In this document: piece after piece, positions 16,886-26,029 of the stretch | Layout: every line of letters begins with the position of its first letter | How positions within the stretch are numbered: the first letter of the stretch is position 1 | Assembly: GCA_015654675.1 (NCBI GenBank) | Contig: JAATGM010000017.1 | Span: 1-64,000, forward strand | DNA from: Planctomycetota bacterium | GTDB lineage: Bacteria > Planctomycetota > Phycisphaerae > UBA1845 > UTPLA1 | Direction of reading: 5' to 3' | Length of the DNA: 64,000 nucleotides | Position numbers and translations under genes: made by a program | The notes under the pieces: model-generated | Database searches by the model: none | Told to the model about the DNA's origin: nothing | Seen by the model: only the letters and a program-made list of their open reading frames with translations

Positions 16886-18678
16886 GTGGAGTCACCCTCG
16901 GTCGGACCGGTGGACGTCGAGGTATGCCGGATTTCGCGTCTCTACTTGCGGCCGTGCGCGAAGCGGACAAGGTGTCGGATCTCTACGGGCGGGACGTTTC
17001 CGTAGTATTCCTGCGTAATTTCACGATCGAAGGAGCAGAGCCGTTCCTCAAGTTTCACCTTCACAAGTCGCGCATTCGCCCGACGATCGCCTTCGGGAAG
17101 TTTGACACAATTCGGCAGGAACTCATGGACGGCTCGTCCGTGGTTCATACGGCGAAGCCGGAAATCGTCGTGTTGGCGCTGATGCTTCCCATATTGGACG
17201 CGAGCTACGGAAACGTGGGGTGGCGCGCCGACGTCGCGATCCGAGAGGTCGAGGGACTCTTTGACCTGGCGGCACGTCAGACGAATGCGCTAGTCGTCGT
17301 CAATACGTTTCTACCGCCAAGCTATCGCGAACTCGGGATTGCAGCCGCGCCGCGCGGCGACGATTTTGAGGGCGAGGTGGCCCGCCTGAACGTATTCGTG
17401 CGAGAGTACTGCCGGAGTCATGCCGCGCAATTCATTCTGGTCGACTGGGAACGATTGCTCCGAATCGTTGGTGAAGAAGCGGGGATTGACCGGCGATATT
17501 GGTATTTGTCAAAAGCGCCGTTTCGACAGGCGTTTCTCAATCTATATGCGCTGGAAATCGCGAAAGTGGCGCGAGCCCTCAAAGGGGCGAGTCGCAAATG
17601 CCTCGTGCTGGATTGCGACGATACGATTTGGGGCGGAACGATCGGAGAGGACGGGGTTGACGGGATCGAGCTTGATCCGAATGAATGGCCTGGGCGGGCG
17701 TTCTATGAATTCCAGCGGACCGTGCTGCAGCTTGCGGCTCGGGGCGTGCTGATCACGCTTTGCAGCAAGAACAACGAGGACGACGTCTGGGAAGTGCTAG
17801 AGAGGCATCCTGCGTGCCTTATCAAACGGGCGCACCTGGCGGCGTGGCGGATTAACTGGAACGACAAGGCGAATGGAATCAGCGAATTGGCGCAGTCGCT
17901 GAATCTTGGGTTGGACGCGTTTGTTTTTGTGGATAACAGCCCGACCGAGTGTGAGTTGGTCAGGCGTTTTCTGCCGGCGGTCGAGGTCGTGCAGGTTCCG
18001 GAAAAGCTGTACGACTATCCGAACCTGCTACTAGAGGAAGGGCTGTTTGATACGCTTTCGATCGGTGACGAGGATCGCCGACGGGGGCAGATGTATCAGG
18101 AAGAGGCGGCCCGGAATTCGGAAAAGGAGAGATTTGCCAGCATCGATGAGTACCTCGCGACGCTTGAGCTCGTGGCTGTAATTCGCGACGCGCGTCCCGC
18201 CGACTTTTCGCGCGTCGCGCAGCTAACGCAGAAAACAAACCAATTCAATCTGACCACGCGGCGCTATACAGAGCCGGAAATAGCTTCGCTGGCGGCCGGA
18301 CCGGATTCGGCGGTTTTCTCGCTCGCGTTGCGCGATCGCTTTGGGGATTTCGGGCTGACTGGCGTGCTGATCGCGCGGCGGCGTGGGCGCGCGGGCTCAA
18401 TCGACTCGCTCCTCCTGAGCTGCCGAATCCTGGGGCGGAAGGTGGAATTGGCGTTCGTCGAAGACGTCCTGTTGTCACTGGAACAGCGGTGGGGGATCGA
18501 ATCGTGGGAAGCCGATTTTATCCCGACGGCGAAGAACGGCCAGGTGGCTGGGTTCTGGGAGCAACTGGGATTCGAAGTGGCTGAGAACGATGGCGGTCGT
18601 AAGCGGTATCGATGCGCCTGCAAATCGCGGCCGCGAACCGGTGGACTGGATTTTATTTTGAGGAGTCAGGGAGACTGA
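16882..18678 (+). CDS. FkbH-like HAD-IIIC protein
   Basis: The 598-residue protein has the three-part FkbH layout: an SGNH-like N-terminal region (FLRNFTIEGAEPFLKFHL, 43-60), a HAD domain with DCDDTIWGGTIGEDG (244-258; the usual DxDxT is present) and FVDNSPTE further on, and a GNAT-like C-terminal domain (about 440-570, KTNQFNLTTRR). Studied FkbH proteins load a glyceryl unit from 1,3-bisphosphoglycerate onto an ACP phosphopantetheine. The ACP gene begins 2 nt downstream, which supports that reaction here. Start: ATG 16882 overlaps the VOC stop; the frame runs upstream only through other genes. Confidence 0.9.
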   Translation: MSGVTLGRTGGRRGMPDFASLLAAVREADKVSDLYGRDVSVVFLRNFTIEGAEPFLKFHLHKSRIRPTIAFGKFDTIRQELMDGSSVVHTAKPEIVVLALMLPILDASYGNVGWRADVAIREVEGLFDLAARQTNALVVVNTFLPPSYRELGIAAAPRGDDFEGEVARLNVFVREYCRSHAAQFILVDWERLLRIVGEEAGIDRRYWYLSKAPFRQAFLNLYALEIAKVARALKGASRKCLVLDCDDTIWGGTIGEDGVDGIELDPNEWPGRAFYEFQRTVLQLAARGVLITLCSKNNEDDVWEVLERHPACLIKRAHLAAWRINWNDKANGISELAQSLNLGLDAFVFVDNSPTECELVRRFLPAVEVVQVPEKLYDYPNLLLEEGLFDTLSIGDEDRRRGQMYQEEAARNSEKERFASIDEYLATLELVAVIRDARPADFSRVAQLTQKTNQFNLTTRRYTEPEIASLAAGPDSAVFSLALRDRFGDFGLTGVLIARRRGRAGSIDSLLLSCRILGRKVELAFVEDVLLSLEQRWGIESWEADFIPTAKNGQVAGFWEQLGFEVAENDGGRKRYRCACKSRPRTGGLDFILRSQGD

Positions 18679-18679
18679 A

Positions 18680-18913
18680 ATGGAACAGCGCGTCAGAGAA
18701 GTGATATCACAGGTCCTCGGCGTCGACGCGAAATCGATCAACAGCACCACATCGGTGCAGAGCGTCAGCGCTTGGGACTCGCTGGCACATATGAACCTGG
18801 TACTGGCGCTGGAAGAGGCGTTCGGAGTGGAATTCACCGATGAGCAGATTCCGACGATGACGAGTTTTCCGGAGGTCCTGAAGGCGGTTGAGGCGCGCGG
18901 CGGCCGGGCGTGA
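18680..18913 (+). CDS. Acyl carrier protein
   Basis: The 77-residue protein is a complete ACP: acidic helices and AWDSLAHMNLVLALEEAFG, in which Ser34 of DSL is the phosphopantetheine site. It starts 2 nt after FkbH and is the last gene of this rightward run. It is most likely the carrier for the FkbH-made acyl group and not the fatty-acid synthase ACP, because no fatty-acid gene is near. Confidence 0.93.
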   Translation: MEQRVREVISQVLGVDAKSINSTTSVQSVSAWDSLAHMNLVLALEEAFGVEFTDEQIPTMTSFPEVLKAVEARGGRA

Positions 18914-18939
18914 GTCGTTCGACGCATCCGTGCGACCGC

Positions 18940-19857
18940 TTAGCGAACATCGCCGGCCGGGGCCTTCTGCATCGTGGCCAGCATGACGCCAATGTCCCAG
19001 TGGTCGGGCCATCGCCAGCGGGCAAGCCGTTCACGCGTGTGCGTGTTGATGCTTCTCGCCAGGTGAAAGGGATTCAGGAAGCGCAGCGGGTTTGGATGCG
19101 GCGCGGCAGCCGTCCCGTCTGTGGGAACAGAGATGCGAATCACCCGGTCATAGTGAAAATCGGTAAATCCCAGTCGTTCGACAAGTCGTTTGAGCGTCCC
19201 GGGCGAGAAGTAGTGGTAATGGTCGGCCGCCCAGCACCACCAGGTATCGCCCCCGGAGAAACGCGACGCGCTTTCGTAATTGCCGGTGGTGACTGTGAAC
19301 CAGCCCCCGGGCTTGAGGCGCGCGGCGGCAGTCTCAATGACGACATCGGGCTGCGGCAGGTGTTCAATAACGTCCCACATGATAATGGCGTCAAACGCAG
19401 GGCATGGGGGAAGCGTGTCGACTGGCCCGAGATGCATGTTCAGCCCGAACAATTCTTTGGCGCGACGGACGCCGGTTTCGGACATTTCCGTTGATACGAC
19501 GTCGTGTCCGTTCGCGACGAGTACGCTTGAAAACGCGCCGAGCCCACCCCCAATTTCGAGAACGCGCCTTGCCGATGGACACTTGGAATGGAACGCATCG
19601 TAAAGCGCGCTCGCATGTTTGAGCTTGAGCTGCGGGTCGAAGTATGTGTTCTCGTGGCCGGGGGCGTAGGCCTCATTGAAGAAATCGTCGGCGTAGGACT
19701 TGTCGAAGTGCGGACACTGAAAGACATGACCACAAATCCGGCACTCGGCGATTGCGATCGTCGGCCCCAATGGAGTGCGCACATACCGGCTCGTGCGGCA
19801 CTTCGTACCGCAGATGACGCAAATTCCGTCGGCGGTCGGCTTTGCAATGTCTGACAC
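18940..19857 (-). CDS. Methyltransferase with N-terminal zinc-binding cysteines
   Basis: The 305-residue protein has an N-terminal metal site (CVICGTKC, then CRICGHVFQCP) and a class I methyltransferase domain: RRVLEIGGGLGAFSSVL, MWDVIEHLPQPD and LKPGGWFTVTTGN. Proteins of this layout often methylate sugars in surface-glycan loci. GTG 19857 is chosen because AGGAG lies about 10 nt upstream; a TTG at 19911 would add 18 residues and sits 2 nt after the flippase stop. It follows the flippase in a leftward pair that is convergent with the ACP gene. Confidence 0.85.
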   Translation of the reverse strand: MSDIAKPTADGICVICGTKCRTSRYVRTPLGPTIAIAECRICGHVFQCPHFDKSYADDFFNEAYAPGHENTYFDPQLKLKHASALYDAFHSKCPSARRVLEIGGGLGAFSSVLVANGHDVVSTEMSETGVRRAKELFGLNMHLGPVDTLPPCPAFDAIIMWDVIEHLPQPDVVIETAAARLKPGGWFTVTTGNYESASRFSGGDTWWCWAADHYHYFSPGTLKRLVERLGFTDFHYDRVIRISVPTDGTAAAPHPNPLRFLNPFHLARSINTHTRERLARWRWPDHWDIGVMLATMQKAPAGDVR

Positions 19858-19912
19858 TTCTATGCGACTCCTAAACGTACCCAAGATAAGGGCGAAAATG
19901 AATTTCGCCAAT

Positions 19913-21484
19913 TCAGGCGGGTTGGCGACTTCGGATTCGGGCGGCGATCGAACGTGCGGTGCTCAGCGCGCTGTCACGATCGTGCGGGCGCAGCACAATG
20001 AGATATGCACCGATCGCATACACCATCCCACAGACGGCGAAGGAAAGGCCCAGCTCGATGAGATTGTGGGGCGAGCGCCAATTCAGCACTGCGAGGCAGA
20101 CTCCCGCGAATACCGCCGCCAGTGCGATCGGACGGGCGAGCGCGCCGATGTAAAAATCGGTGAACGAGAGGCCCGCTATTTTGCGCAGGTAGTATGGAAT
20201 GAATCCGACCGCGATCGCTGCGAGCGTCAGGCCGGTTCCGGTCGCCAAACCGGAGAGCCCCCACCCCGCGAAACGGCAGAGCGACGTACCCAGAACGACA
20301 TTCAGGATCGCTCCAATGAGGGCGGCGATCGTCGGCGCGGCAATGCGGGCTTGGGCGACAAAGATGGCCTGCGACGGACTGGTTCCCAGCGCGACAATGA
20401 GCGGCAGCAGGAATATCGGGATCGTCCGAGCGGCGAGTGCCTGATCGGGCTTCGGAAGAGACTTGCCGAGCCAGAGCGCCAGAATTGGAGTTGCGTACAC
20501 GGACACGAAAACGCAGACCGGTGCAACCAGACAGGTCGCATAACGGATCGCTGTAACGATCAGGCGACGCATATCTTCACCGCGATCCTGGCTGGAAAGA
20601 AGCGTCATTCGCGGCATGATGATGCGGATCAACGGCGCAATTGCGGAGCGAATCCATGGGTCCCAGCATGCACCGACGCTATAGATCGTGATCATGGCGA
20701 GGCCGGCCGGACCATACAGCCATTTGATGATGAAATTGGCCGAACCGTAGTAGAGCGCCCAGACGAGGGTCCCGATCGTCGAGAACGCGCTGAAAGAAAC
20801 GAGCGACTTGAGCGCGGTCCGGTCGACGTTTCGAAGCGAAAGTTTGAGCCAGGGAAATCCGCGATAGGCCACGGAAACAGCGATCTGATTGCTCACCAGA
20901 GAACCTACCAGCCATGCGACGCCGAACCAAATCAGACTGGGCGCCAGGAAGATAAAGGTGAGGACGATCGTCAGCGTGCGGACGATGTCGCCAGTCAGTG
21001 TGATGACGTTTATTTCCGCCAGTTTCTCTTTGGCATAAAGCGGTGTCGTAAAGATGTTCGTGAAATAAGTCGTCGCGGTCGCGGCCGCGAGGAATACGAG
21101 CAGAATCTGCGAAGCTCGCGCGGCCGTGCCGAGGGCGATAAGCCTGGGCAGGAACAGGGCGCAAATGCTTCCCGCCAGCATAAAAACCACGGCGGTGGCA
21201 AGCATGGCGACGAAGCCCGTACACATGTAGCGGTTGGCCTCGTCGAGATCGTTTCGACCGACGGCGTGCGTTACATACCGCGAAATGGCGGGGCCAACCG
21301 CGAGGGTCAGCATTGGCAAGTAAGTGATGAATGTGCGCACGAGCAACATGGTGCCGTACTCGTCTTTCCCCATGCGCTTGATCATGAAGGGGACGAGCAG
21401 CAGGTTCATCACCATCAGGGTGCCTTGGCACGCGATGATTCCCCCCGCGTTGAGAGCGGCTCGTTGTCGTGTGGTCAGCGTCAC
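19913..21484 (-). CDS. Polysaccharide flippase, Wzx/MATE-like
   Basis: The 523-residue protein has about 12-14 predicted membrane segments with few charged residues, including GIIACQGTLMVMNLLLVPF at the start and LARPIALAAVFAGVCLAVL near the end. This is the layout of lipid-linked oligosaccharide flippases (RfbX/Wzx). It would move undecaprenol-linked units outward for the polymerase at 26030. GTG 21484 is preferred because AGAGGA lies 6 nt upstream; ATG 21574 has no such site and would leave 3 bp to the divergent gene at 21578. Confidence 0.85.
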   Translation of the reverse strand: MTLTTRQRAALNAGGIIACQGTLMVMNLLLVPFMIKRMGKDEYGTMLLVRTFITYLPMLTLAVGPAISRYVTHAVGRNDLDEANRYMCTGFVAMLATAVVFMLAGSICALFLPRLIALGTAARASQILLVFLAAATATTYFTNIFTTPLYAKEKLAEINVITLTGDIVRTLTIVLTFIFLAPSLIWFGVAWLVGSLVSNQIAVSVAYRGFPWLKLSLRNVDRTALKSLVSFSAFSTIGTLVWALYYGSANFIIKWLYGPAGLAMITIYSVGACWDPWIRSAIAPLIRIIMPRMTLLSSQDRGEDMRRLIVTAIRYATCLVAPVCVFVSVYATPILALWLGKSLPKPDQALAARTIPIFLLPLIVALGTSPSQAIFVAQARIAAPTIAALIGAILNVVLGTSLCRFAGWGLSGLATGTGLTLAAIAVGFIPYYLRKIAGLSFTDFYIGALARPIALAAVFAGVCLAVLNWRSPHNLIELGLSFAVCGMVYAIGAYLIVLRPHDRDSALSTARSIAARIRSRQPA

Positions 21485-21577
21485 CCGCGATCCTCTACGT
21501 CCGGGAGCCAGCGACGGTTCCCGTTGAATGAATGTTATCGGCGAAAGCCGGGGGCGGCGTTTGTTTCGGGCCATTGA

Positions 21578-22552
21578 ATGGCGATAAGCACTCTACGTAA
21601 GGCCGATTCGCAAAGCCAATCCGGCGCACTTGGGAAAATTCTGACGAATTCCGCGTTACTGCAGGCGGGTGCGTGGCTCGGCGGAATCTTTCAGGAAAAC
21701 GGCGATGCGGCGGTCAGAATTCCACTCGCAGTGCGGGGGTTTTCGAGTCGCCTCAGCGACGTGCCAATTCCGGATTGGCCTTTTGGACCTTCCGGGGCGG
21801 AGACTGACGAGGCGCTTCGTTTATTCGTCGAAGCCGGGGCTCTCGCGGAATGCGATGGAGCGCTCTGCTGCACCGATGATGGCCGCGGCCTGCTTGCGGC
21901 CATTCAACTCATGTATCAACGGGATCGGGAGCGAATCTGGGAGCGGATCCCCTGGCTCACGCGCGCGGCGGCGGGGAAACGCGTGTTGGACGCCGGGTGC
22001 GGACTGGGGGCGTACAGCTTGCTGTTTCGTGATCTCGGTGCGCAGTCGGTGATTGCCATGGACTACAGCCCGTTGCGACTCGGAACCGTCGGGCAAATGG
22101 CGGACGCGTGCGGCGGCGGCGTGAGCCCGATGCGGTCGTCTGTGGAAGCGATTCCGCTGGCGACCGGATCAATCGATCTGATCTTCAGCCGGGTTGTGAT
22201 TCCGTATGTGCATCAGGTGCGAACGATGCAGGAGTCCGCGCGCGTCCTGGCTCGGGGCGGCCGGGCGCTACTGATTCTGCACGCGGCGAAGTTTTACTGG
22301 GGGCAGCTCCGGCGTTTTGGGTTGCGGCCGGGGTTGATCGGCGAGCGGGCGCGTGCGAGTCTTGGTCTGGCGGGTGGGGCGGCGTTTTCGCTACTGGGCG
22401 TGGAGCCGCACTGGAAATTGCGAAAGATTGGATTTTACCTGAGCTACCAGACGCGCGGGGCGTTTTCAAGACTGGCGGAGCGATGCGGGCTGAAAATTGA
22501 TTCGTGGGAATCCAATGGCGACAAGCCGATCGCCTGTCTCTCAAAACCGTGA
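21578..22552 (+). CDS. Class I SAM-dependent methyltransferase
   Basis: The 324-residue protein has an N-terminal region of about 120 residues with no clear family, then a Rossmann domain with RVLDAGCGLGAYSLLF (motif I), the acidic residue in VIAMDYSPL and ARVLARGGRALLILHA. It is probably a glycan or lipid-linked sugar methyltransferase. The gene starts a long rightward unit that diverges from the flippase, and its end overlaps the next methyltransferase by 38 bp. No strong ribosome-binding site precedes ATG 21578. Confidence 0.8.
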   Translation: MAISTLRKADSQSQSGALGKILTNSALLQAGAWLGGIFQENGDAAVRIPLAVRGFSSRLSDVPIPDWPFGPSGAETDEALRLFVEAGALAECDGALCCTDDGRGLLAAIQLMYQRDRERIWERIPWLTRAAAGKRVLDAGCGLGAYSLLFRDLGAQSVIAMDYSPLRLGTVGQMADACGGGVSPMRSSVEAIPLATGSIDLIFSRVVIPYVHQVRTMQESARVLARGGRALLILHAAKFYWGQLRRFGLRPGLIGERARASLGLAGGAAFSLLGVEPHWKLRKIGFYLSYQTRGAFSRLAERCGLKIDSWESNGDKPIACLSKP

Positions 22553-23540
22553 GTTACAACTGGCTGGGGCCGAGTTGATAGAGAGGGAATTGCATCCGCT
22601 GCAGCACGCTCTGCGGTGTCCTTACCATCCGGACGGCGATTCGCTTTGCAATCGGCACAGTGAAAAGAATGACAGCGACGAGTTCGTTCTGCGGTGCCCT
22701 GAGTGCGAGCGAGAATTTCGAGTCGAGGCGGGCGTGTATCGCCTCATGCCGGACGAATTTCGAATCGATCAAAACCCGCACCGCGTGGACTCCGAATCGA
22801 TCCAACAAATGACCCGGGAAATGCGACAACGCGACGAACGCGCGGTACGAAGTTCGCTCTTTCGCCGCGAGCCGGACGGCTCTCCGCTGTATTGGATGAA
22901 CATCCAATACGACGCAGTGGCGCGATTGGCGTCCGTCGGAGGTGGAGCGATCGGCGTGGACTTCGGCACGGGCGTTGGTCGTTATGTTCCGTGGCTGCTG
23001 GAGCGGTTTGAGCGGGTGATTGCAATCGATTTTTCATTTGAATCGCTGCGGGCACTTCAGGAAAACTTGTCAGCGGAACAGCGAGTGCGATGCCTGTTTG
23101 TGCAATGTGACCTGAGCCGGCTGGGGCTCGCACGGGGCGTGGCGAGCGGCGGGCTGTGCATAGAGGTCTTGCAGCACGTTCCGGATGCGGGGATGCGAAA
23201 ATCGGCGATCGCAAATATCGCGCGGGCGCTGATTGATGACGGGACTCTCTGCCTCGTGACGAATGCATATGCGATCGCACGGCGTCTGGGCGGGTCGCCG
23301 CAGGTTCGTCAGGATGGGACGATCTATTCGTATTGGCACACCTACGGCGAGCTGCGCCGGCTGGTTGAGCCGTACTTCGAGATTGAAACGTCCCGTGGAA
23401 TTATCTCGTATGACACCTTCCCGGTGCGAAAGTTGCCGGCCAGATGGCGGCTTCGCGCGGATGCGATGTTGGAGCGCTCGTCCCTGGGACGACTATTCGG
23501 GCGAGACATGCTGCTAAATCTGCGGCGGAATGCGAATTGA
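22515..23540 (+). CDS. Methyltransferase with N-terminal zinc ribbon
   Basis: The 341-residue protein carries a Trm112-like ribbon near residues 33-75 (LRCPYHPDG, then LRCPECEREFRVEAGVYRLMP) followed by a class I methyltransferase domain (GVDFGTGVGRYVPWLLERF, AIDFSFESL, CIEVLQHVPDA). This fused layout differs from the preceding methyltransferase. ATG 22515 is preferred over TTG 22497 because GGGAA precedes it. It lies in an overlapping pair, so both are probably made together. The substrate is unknown. Confidence 0.8.
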   Translation: MATSRSPVSQNRELQLAGAELIERELHPLQHALRCPYHPDGDSLCNRHSEKNDSDEFVLRCPECEREFRVEAGVYRLMPDEFRIDQNPHRVDSESIQQMTREMRQRDERAVRSSLFRREPDGSPLYWMNIQYDAVARLASVGGGAIGVDFGTGVGRYVPWLLERFERVIAIDFSFESLRALQENLSAEQRVRCLFVQCDLSRLGLARGVASGGLCIEVLQHVPDAGMRKSAIANIARALIDDGTLCLVTNAYAIARRLGGSPQVRQDGTIYSYWHTYGELRRLVEPYFEIETSRGIISYDTFPVRKLPARWRLRADAMLERSSLGRLFGRDMLLNLRRNAN

Positions 23541-23551
23541 GTGCCAACGCT

Positions 23552-24880
23552 ATGAGTTTCGCGACGCGCAAGCAGCGCGTGTTGATGATCGCGCATGAGT
23601 TTTATCCGTGCAGCGCGATCGGCTGCCATAGATCCGGGAAATTCTGCAAATACCTCGGGCGATATGGATGGGAGCCGGTGGTTCTAACCGCAAGGCAGCA
23701 GTACGCACATGGCCGGCTAGACGCATCCCTGCTGCGGCAGCTTCCCGATGACTTGCATGTAAAAAGGACCTTCTATCCCGATCTGGAAGGCGTTCGAAAC
23801 GCCATTCGCGGCGCCCGGGTCATGCTGCGGCGACCGCATTCGGGAAATGGCAGGGCCAATGGCGGGGTTAGCTCGATGGTTGAATCGCGCGCCGGCGTTG
23901 CACGCTGGATGTCGGTTCCCGATTGGGCCGTCTATTGGCTGCCCTGGGCGCTCTATTCAGGTCTTGCGGAGGCACGGCGCAGCGACGCGATTTATGTCAC
24001 CGGACCGCCGCACGGCGCGGTTGTGGTCGGGGCCGTTTTGGCCCGATTAAGCGGTCGCCGTCTGGTAATCGACCTGCGCGACCCGTGGATGCTCGACAAG
24101 ACCCTTGTTTATCCAACCGAGTTACATCGCGGAATGAACCGAAGACTCGAGCGATGGTGCTTCGCTTCAGCCGCGACAGTTATCTGTAATACGCGGCCAG
24201 CCATGGAAGCTTATCGACGGCTCTATCCCGAGTTGCCCGCCGAGAAATTCACGACGTTGCCGAATGGATTCGACGTGACCGATTTTCCTGCCGACGAAGG
24301 CGAAGTGGCGCCGCGGGTGCGAAACGAGATCCGCATGTCCTATGTCGGAAGCTTGTACGGGGGACGCGACCCTCGGCCTCTGTTTCGAGCTGTTCGCGCT
24401 GCCACCGAGCCAGGGCGCGGCGCCGGGATGAAATTCCGCATTCAGTTCTGGACGGGGACCGATGAGCTGGCACGGGCCTATGCGCGCGAGGCGGGTGTCG
24501 AAGACATGGTAGACGTGCACAAGCTCGTTCCGCACCGCGAGGCCATCGCCGCGATGCGCGCGTCCGACGTATTGCTGGTGATCGGCGCATCCGACACCGA
24601 CGAGTTGCATGTGCCAGGCAAGCTTTTTGAGTATGTCTACTGCCGCAAGCCGGTACTGGCACTCGTCGAACCTGGCGCCATCAGCGACTTGATCGACGAG
24701 TATCAGCTCGGTTTGTGGGCGCGCCCGGCCGACGAGACGCGACTCGTCTCACATCTCGCAAACCTTCATTCGCATCTGGCTAACGGGGACGCGTGGCCGA
24801 TCAAGCCGGAGGCATTTCAAGACTTCGATCGTCGAATTCAGGCCGGACGGCTCGCGGCGATCCTGGGGGGGCAGGGCTAG
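23552..24880 (+). CDS. Glycosyltransferase family 4
   Basis: The 442-residue GT-B protein begins RVLMIAHEFYPCSAIGCHRS, typical for GT4 proteins. It has LVIDLRDPW in the linker region and a C-terminal donor-binding half with MSYVGSLYGGRDPRPL, PHREAIAAMRASDVLLVIG and VPGKLFEYVYCRKPVLAL (KLFEY is the usual sugar-nucleotide segment). It should add one sugar to the lipid-linked unit at the cytoplasmic face. ATG 23552 follows the methyltransferase stop by 11 nt. Confidence 0.88.
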   Translation: MSFATRKQRVLMIAHEFYPCSAIGCHRSGKFCKYLGRYGWEPVVLTARQQYAHGRLDASLLRQLPDDLHVKRTFYPDLEGVRNAIRGARVMLRRPHSGNGRANGGVSSMVESRAGVARWMSVPDWAVYWLPWALYSGLAEARRSDAIYVTGPPHGAVVVGAVLARLSGRRLVIDLRDPWMLDKTLVYPTELHRGMNRRLERWCFASAATVICNTRPAMEAYRRLYPELPAEKFTTLPNGFDVTDFPADEGEVAPRVRNEIRMSYVGSLYGGRDPRPLFRAVRAATEPGRGAGMKFRIQFWTGTDELARAYAREAGVEDMVDVHKLVPHREAIAAMRASDVLLVIGASDTDELHVPGKLFEYVYCRKPVLALVEPGAISDLIDEYQLGLWARPADETRLVSHLANLHSHLANGDAWPIKPEAFQDFDRRIQAGRLAAILGGQG

Positions 24881-24881
24881 T

Positions 24882-25955
24882 ATGGAAGTTCGGGAACTGA
24901 AGGGCGACGAGATTGCGGAGTGGGATGCGTTTGCATCGGCTCATCCAGAGGGCAACGTATTTCACTGTTCGCGGTATGCGCGAATCCTGGACGAGTGGGG
25001 ACACGATTACGAAATCGTCGCGGCGCGCGACGGAGGCAGGTTCATCGCCGGAACGGTGATTGATTCCCGCCCGCTGCCCATGACGACCTGGCGGAGCGGA
25101 AACGCCGAGGGCGGCGTCTTGCTCGCCCGCAATGACGCGACACTATTGCAGGCTTTTTGTAAGGGACTTGTGGGAGTTCTCACGTCGAAATCTTATGTCG
25201 ACTTTCGACTCTATATGCACCAGCCGCGGCGGATTGATGGACTCGATGTCACGGAGAATCTGCTACTGCACGACGCCGTCGCGAAACTTGATTTCAAGCG
25301 TGACGAGAATGAAATCGGCACATACTTCGTCCGGCTCGATCGCGACGATGAAGCGCTGGTCGAAAGCTACAACAAGAACTGCCGCCGCGACGTTCGCAAG
25401 GCCGAGCGCGAAGGTGTTACGGTCGAAGCTTCATCCGACGAGGCGCTGCTGGAACTCTTTTATGAACAGCACGCCTCGACGTATAGCCGCAAGGGACTGC
25501 AAGTACCGCTGAAGAAGCCGTTTGTGGGTACGTATGCGCGCGGCATTCGCGAAAATCTGATGCGCATCTATTCGGCGAAATTTGGCGGTAAAATCGTCAA
25601 CATGGCCATCATCTCGCTGGTCGGCATCCCCCGCTATATGAAGGGGGCTTCGATCGTAAGCACGATGGACGAACGGGTTCCGCCGTCCGGGCAGATTCTG
25701 CACTATGAGATCATGCGGCGGCTGCGGGACGAGGGGTACCGGCTCTATGATCTGGGTGGCAGCCCCGGTTTCGAGCCCGTTGAAGGCCACCCGAATTACT
25801 CGGTTTGGCGCTTCAAGCGTGGGTTTGGCGGCCAGTTCTGGCAGGATCTGGGGGAATACCACCTGGTAATCGATAAGATGAAACACCGCGTGCTCTCGCT
25901 CGCCAAGGGCGTCCATGGAAAGTTGGGAAGTCTTCGGACCGTTCTGGATGGATGA
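24882..25955 (+). CDS. FemAB-like GNAT-fold protein
   Basis: The 357-residue protein has two GNAT-like halves: EGNVFHCSRYARILDEWGHDYEIV at the start, YNKNCRRDVRKAEREGV in the middle and LYDLGGSPGFEPVEGHPNYSVWRFKRGFGG near the end, which is characteristic of the FemAB family found in exopolysaccharide and exosortase (XrtA) loci. Classical Fem proteins transfer amino acids from tRNA to peptidoglycan precursors; members in glycan clusters may aminoacylate sugars. It starts 2 nt after the glycosyltransferase, so an operon is likely. Confidence 0.8.
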   Translation: MEVRELKGDEIAEWDAFASAHPEGNVFHCSRYARILDEWGHDYEIVAARDGGRFIAGTVIDSRPLPMTTWRSGNAEGGVLLARNDATLLQAFCKGLVGVLTSKSYVDFRLYMHQPRRIDGLDVTENLLLHDAVAKLDFKRDENEIGTYFVRLDRDDEALVESYNKNCRRDVRKAEREGVTVEASSDEALLELFYEQHASTYSRKGLQVPLKKPFVGTYARGIRENLMRIYSAKFGGKIVNMAIISLVGIPRYMKGASIVSTMDERVPPSGQILHYEIMRRLRDEGYRLYDLGGSPGFEPVEGHPNYSVWRFKRGFGGQFWQDLGEYHLVIDKMKHRVLSLAKGVHGKLGSLRTVLDG

Positions 25956-26029
25956 CGAATCGAGTGGTGGCTTTGAGAGCTGCAAGCTGCCGATGATTGG
26001 TATGGCGATTTCCACGTGAGCGACATGAA

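Noticed and set aside
19775-21577. A 600-codon rightward open frame
   Set aside because: It runs opposite to the flippase and methyltransferase, which have clear membrane and motif structure. The predicted product is charged, repetitive and without known motifs, as expected for a shadow frame in high-GC DNA.
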